From Heterobilharzia americana (Eukaryota; Platyhelminthes; Trematoda; Strigeidida; Schistosomatidae), in the NCBI GenBank assembly GCA_944470555.2, contig OX104127.1:48908934-48972933 (forward strand): a stretch of 64,000 bases of DNA, in the 5' to 3' direction. Numbering within the stretch: position 1 is the stretch's first letter; each line of letters opens with the position of its first letter. A program made the position numbers and the translations under genes. This document shows positions 59,770-64,000 of the stretch, one piece after another. The notes beneath the pieces are model-generated. The model searched no databases. It was not told the origin of the DNA and was given only the letters and a program-made list of their open reading frames with translations.

Positions 59770-60770
59770 CATGGTATATGAATTTCTTTAAAACCGTTGA
59801 ACTAAAAAAGAGTTGAAAAGCCATTTCTTTGCCTCTAGGCCCCTCTTAATACACAAGTTTGCCAGTACTCACATTGAGTCCTGCGTTGCGAACTGGCTTG
59901 ATTCCTATTTTTGTGAGAGAAGACAGCACACTCTTTGCAGAGGGAAGCGCTCTACTCCGCTACGTAGTGAAGCCAGTATGCTTCAAGGTGCTGTTCTTTC
60001 TTCTTTTCTTTTCACTTCCTTTTTGTATAACTTACCAACCTCAACTAAGACTAACTTTAGTAAGTACACAGATGACATGACGGTATCCATGCCAATCATG
60101 TTCTCTTCACATTGATCTCAGTCTAAAAATTAACCGGGATTGTTCAATAGTCTTTCTTGAACTGCCTCACATTTAAACCTTTCAAATGTTGGATGGTTAA
60201 TTTATCTTAAGATGTGAACAAGATCTTAGTAAACTGCTTCAGTCCCATAATTCTTTCCTTATAGATTGCTCTGCTGCAGAGAATGTAGAGAGTTTAATCA
60301 CTCGGCCTACGCTTTTCTACGAATCTTTTTTTGTCTCCTCATATCTTACTGATTTTCAGAAAAATCTCTCGCTCAATCTTTTATATAAGGAAACTTAGAT
60401 TATCTGACATAACTCAGCCGCTACTCGTAAGTTTCATTGATTCCTTTGTTTTCCGCATAATTACTTATTGTTCCCCCTTATTTTTTCGTGTACTCAAGAA
60501 AAAAGACTACGTTCTATTGCTTAGGATTTCGAAAGCTGTTATCAGAGGGAGTGGTACACCAATAACCATGCTAATAAGGGCGGTCGTAGATAGCCATCTG
60601 AACTTTTGTAGACTATTGACTAAAAATCTTTTATCCGATGACAAGCATCATCTGTATCGCAGCAAACTCCATGTCTTTCGACTGGGAAGGCAAGAAGTAA
60701 ATACATTAGACTTCATGCACACACAACTACATGCAAAAATTCAATCGCACCACTTTATTTAGTTTGTGTA
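59770..60770 (+). pseudogene. CR1-type retrotransposon, RT and C-terminal region, copy 2
   Basis: Frame 59813-60112 reads CVANWLDSYFCERRQHTLC, SMLQGAVLSSFLFTSFLYNL and KYTDDMTVSMPI, that is RT motifs around the active site (YADD to YTDD). After a frameshift and a stop (TAA at 60131-60133), frame 60331-60759 gives RKISRSIFYIRKLRLSDITQ, LLVSFIDSFVFRIITYCSPL and RISKAVIRGSGTPITML, matching the C-terminal domain of schistosome CR1/SR1-like elements (SI..LYYLRKLRL...Q..LL.F.DS.....I.YCSP). The 5' part is missing. Copy 1 at 47395-47755 shares the lesion at 60131. Clade is by motif; SR1 versus other CR1-like families is not decided. Confidence 0.85.
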
Positions 60771-62984
60771 CTGTTTGAATCAAATCATATCAGACATAGT
60801 CTTATCAATCAACTTTGCAATGGCGGACATCTATTGTGTCCATGAGGTCACTAAACATTTCAGCAATTCTGTCTTCCTTTATTATATATTGTCAGACAGC
60901 ACAATTTTTGATAGTTATTTGAAAAATGTACAACAAGTAAACTGATGCGATATCACATGCTGAGAATTCTTCACTTTAATAATTTTGGTTTGAAGTAAAG
61001 GTAATAGACTATTATCTTATTACTATTATTATGAAATATCTTTTTATCCATTATATATACAATAAAACAACTAGGAGAATAATTGTGAACAATGCTAATC
61101 TAATACATGCTAAAATATTTTTACGAAGTAGTGGCTTATAATTAAACTATTGAATGAGTTGTTAAGCCTACGTATATGTCTTAATCAGACAAAATATTTG
61201 ATCGATTTTTAAGCTTCTCCTAGCTTTAGAGTTTGTTTTTGGACGTTTCAGCAGAAAACAGGCTGGGAAATTCCATTTACATTTACTTCATAAAGGTTTG
61301 ATTTTTCCTAATTTGCTACGAACACGTTTTAGGAAATAATAGAGATACGTTAACAACTACTCATCTTTCTTATGATATGAACCTAAGTAAGGGTGAATAG
61401 TTGCATAATTATTTTTCATAAGAAAGATTTGGTAGTGATATACAACAATATACAAGGTACAATCACATAAAACCTCGTCTATCGTGCTACGAGCTAGACT
61501 GGTACTTCATGTATATACCATACCATTAAAAGTACACAGACAAAAATTGCATCAACTAAACACCTCGAGTCAAATAAACTCACAAAATATATACTTTACC
61601 GATAAACTTAACTGAAAAATCTATCGCAGTAGGATATTTTTAAACGTTTATTACAAAATGCCCATAAATATATGAATAAATATGAAATATCTACCAAAGA
61701 CTAAAATTATGAATCAGTGGTATTCATTCTTTTACCTAATTTCATTTAGTACACCAAAAATTAAGATACAAATTAAAAGTATGCACTGAGAATAGTGAGC
61801 GAAGAAAAGAACATTCTTTATAGATATATATAATAGCACTCTTAAATCTATATATAATACTTTGTCAAAAGTACAATGTTGAAAATTCTCCATTTTTTTT
61901 CTCAATAAGTGTACAAAATAACTCAATGAACAGAAAGGTATACAGATAGCTAACTATTCAACTAGATGGATAGATGTATGGATGGATGGACGGATGGATG
62001 AACTGTATCTATTAATGTAAATATAAATATGAATGAATGGATGGATGTGATACATATGCACGCCTTATTCACTTACTAATTAAAGGAAGTAGTTTAAATT
62101 ATACAAGCCCGTTTCTATAGCAATCTTACTTTTCCTTTAAAATAGAAAGAAGAGAAGAGAAAGAGAAAGAAGGCAGTGAAGAAATATGAAGGAAGAAGGC
62201 AGGACATGGAATAATCACCGGATTGTGTACTTCTTAAAATTGGCAGTGGTTTAAATCAAAAATTAATCAATCACATATTTATAAACTATATACATCCACC
62301 CTTTCTTTTTTCCAAGGTGAAACACATGGAAAGTGTCCTTAACGTACTAAATATAAGCGATGGGATGTTGACGAATAAATGAATCTAGTGTTAAAAGTAG
62401 TTATAGCAACAGACAGTAGTAACTGATATCATAGAACAACCGTAATAATTTTATAGTCAAGAAAATAAACGAGAGAATAGATGAACTGTAGAGGTGACAT
62501 CGAAAATGGGATGCTGATTTCATGAGATGAAAGTGCTCATACATGGCATAGTGAAAGCAGGAATGCCACTGTACTAATCAATGGCTCTCTTAAGTACACA
62601 TACTTTTAACGGTAATAAAAATCAAACTTTTAAGGGGATAAAAGTTTGCCTGTTAGTGAAATTATTTGAAACTGAAACCCAATTCAAACATAACTACACC
62701 ACTGATAAAGCCTACAGTCATACTATTCAAGAAATTTGGAAAGAAACAAAATACAGTCATTGTATTTTTCATTATATTCATGTTATAGTTCTCCGTAGCT
62801 ACCTGGATCCCAAAATATCGGCGTGCGTAACTGATTTCATATATAAAAGAAACTGAACACATTCTCCTCCTATTAAACCCAAACTAGGGAATGCAACATC
62901 ATAGAACGGAAAAATAGGTAAAAAAACGATAGAAGTGAGTTATTAAAGAAGTGGTCTCAAACACACATCTTAACAAGCATTCAC
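60771..62984. other. No gene recognised; degenerate (GGAT)n
   Basis: AT-rich. A GGAT/GATG microsatellite-like stretch lies at 61966-62047, and a GA-rich patch at 62145-62200. Frames 61732-61926 and 62662-62862 (minus) and 62581-62856 (plus) show no motif that I recognise. Confidence 0.45.
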
Positions 62985-63810
62985 TACGTTTGCTTCAGTT
63001 CTCGATAGTCAAAGACGCAAGAAAACGTCAGCATGGTAGCCCCTAGTTAATATTCTCAGCCACATCTGTTATCATCTCAAGCCATTCAGTTAGGAGATCT
63101 CATAAACCCCATCCAGGCCCTCACGAGCCACCCACAGATATAGCCTAGCACATCTATCCTTCATCCTATGTCATGCACTGACCACCTCTCCGCATCTTTT
63201 AACCAGTCTAAGGGCAAGCAAAAAGTGAGCGATGTAGGAGCTACTGGTACGGCATACCTAATGCACACCTTAGGCAAAAAACTCAGTGTTTCAAGATGAT
63301 AGCACTCGGTTTACGGCGATCTTTATCATACTTTACCTCGTGTTGCCTCACCTCGAAAGTACTAACGTAATGTTTGCACCAGATTCAAGCAATATTACGG
63401 AGACAACGTGTTTGAAGACGCGAAGGTCAGATTTCATAGGCGTAGAGTAAAACTGCCTGAACTAGTGCGTTGTATACCCAACAGCTAACAACTATCGAAG
63501 TAAGCGAACTTTCGACAAATTCTAGAGATGCCCAACCGAGTGTGGGTGTGGCCGTAGGCTCCTGCCAATTTCATAGTAGCGCTTTTGATTTCGAAAACGT
63601 CTAGGACATAAAACACGAACATTGATCCCCGGCCAACTGAATACAATTTGAGTAAGGTGTATATTGTTGCACAATAGACGGATATCGTCCGCATACTCAA
63701 AATCTGTAACAGATCGTGCACCACTAATAACTAGTAAGCAAAAATGATTTGAAAGATAAGCATTGATTGTATCTACTCCTACTTCATTCGTACAGAGAAT
63801 AAACATAGAT
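62985..63810 (-). pseudogene. RTE-type retrotransposon, RT end and 3' region
   Basis: Minus strand: frame 63522-63806 reads NEVGVDTINAYLSNHF and VTDFEYADDIRLLCNNIHLT (catalytic YADD intact), followed by INVRVLCPRRFRNQKR in place of the usual (S)KCKVLLQDW. Then come AVLLYAYEI near 63445 and, toward the 3' end, MRRGGQCMT near 63195 and VGGS.GPGWGL..LLTEWLEM near 63110 (family GRVRLPGWGPRD..QWLE). Frame changes separate these blocks, so it is dead. The 5' part would lie beyond the right edge or is missing. Confidence 0.8.
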
Positions 63811-64000
63811 CAAAACTCATCTGAAATCAATTTGATTATGAATAAAGTAAAACAGTCTTCTACTGATCGATAAAAGGATTAGATAAGGCAATCGAATACA
63901 AAAAATGCGTTTGACCAATGAAATGTGAGACGAATTAATATCCTAATGTCAACTGATCTCCTACCTCCTAATATGCTAAACTAGACATGTATGCACCTAT
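63811..64000. other. No feature recognised
   Basis: Short AT-rich end of the window; upstream side of the RTE fragment on its strand, but I could not read RT motifs in it. Confidence 0.4.

Noticed and set aside
1..64000. CRISPR array, operon, phage or bacterial defence system
   Set aside because: No regularly spaced direct repeats, no clustered long frames and no bacterial signals; the element content is that of a trematode.

Overview
The window is a gene-poor, AT-rich, repeat-laden stretch of a eukaryotic genome, most likely a blood fluke (Schistosoma or a close schistosomatid). The evidence is the mix of mobile elements: tRNA-derived SINEs that end in a hammerhead ribozyme (the Sm-alpha type first described in schistosomes), RTE/SR2-type and CR1-type non-LTR retrotransposons, and Penelope-like elements (PLEs) with GIY-YIG endonuclease ends. 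All are common in schistosomes, and (TA)n microsatellites are frequent. I found no intact host gene, tRNA gene, rRNA gene, CRISPR array or operon. Every long reading frame I could identify is a decayed retroelement. Host exons separated by long introns could still be present unseen.

Layout. 0-3 kb: two antisense RTE fragments. 3.1-7 kb: a SINE-bearing block of about 1.66 kb present twice on either side of a gap of exactly 500 N, most likely a false assembly duplication. 7.4-14.9 kb: hammerhead SINEs, a foldback element, an antisense RTE 3' end and other tRNA-like repeats. 15.6-16.8 kb: a PLE with reverse transcriptase and GIY-YIG remnants. 18.2-21.55 kb: a nearly end-to-end RTE/SR2-type element bounded by a 13-bp target-site duplication. 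24-27.4 kb: a 450-bp foldback SINE, two inverted PLE tails and an inverted pair of hammerhead SINEs. 28.6-33.5 kb: another hammerhead SINE, a second PLE end, an RTE 3' end and a large palindrome of PLE tails. 36.0-42.1 kb: two identical inverted 366/368-bp repeats 5.4 kb apart. 43.5-44.4 kb: an antisense PLE that carries the tail sequence seen in the palindromes. 46.6-49.7 kb: SINEs, a CR1-type fragment and an unclassified repeat with protein-like reading. 52.2-55.35 kb: a near-complete, heavily decayed antisense RTE element. 56.5-60.8 kb: another copy of the unclassified repeat and a larger CR1-type fragment. 63.0-63.8 kb: one more antisense RTE 3' end.

The features do not form a pathway. 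Autonomous elements (RTE, CR1, PLE) supply the retrotransposition machinery, and the SINEs presumably depended on one of the LINE families. The most noteworthy signals are the hammerhead motifs in all states of decay, the three classes of foldback or palindromic repeat, the sharply bounded identical inverted repeat, and the suspect duplication at the gap. All calls come from reading and mental translation; no alignment or database search was run, so boundaries are approximate unless an exact match is described.
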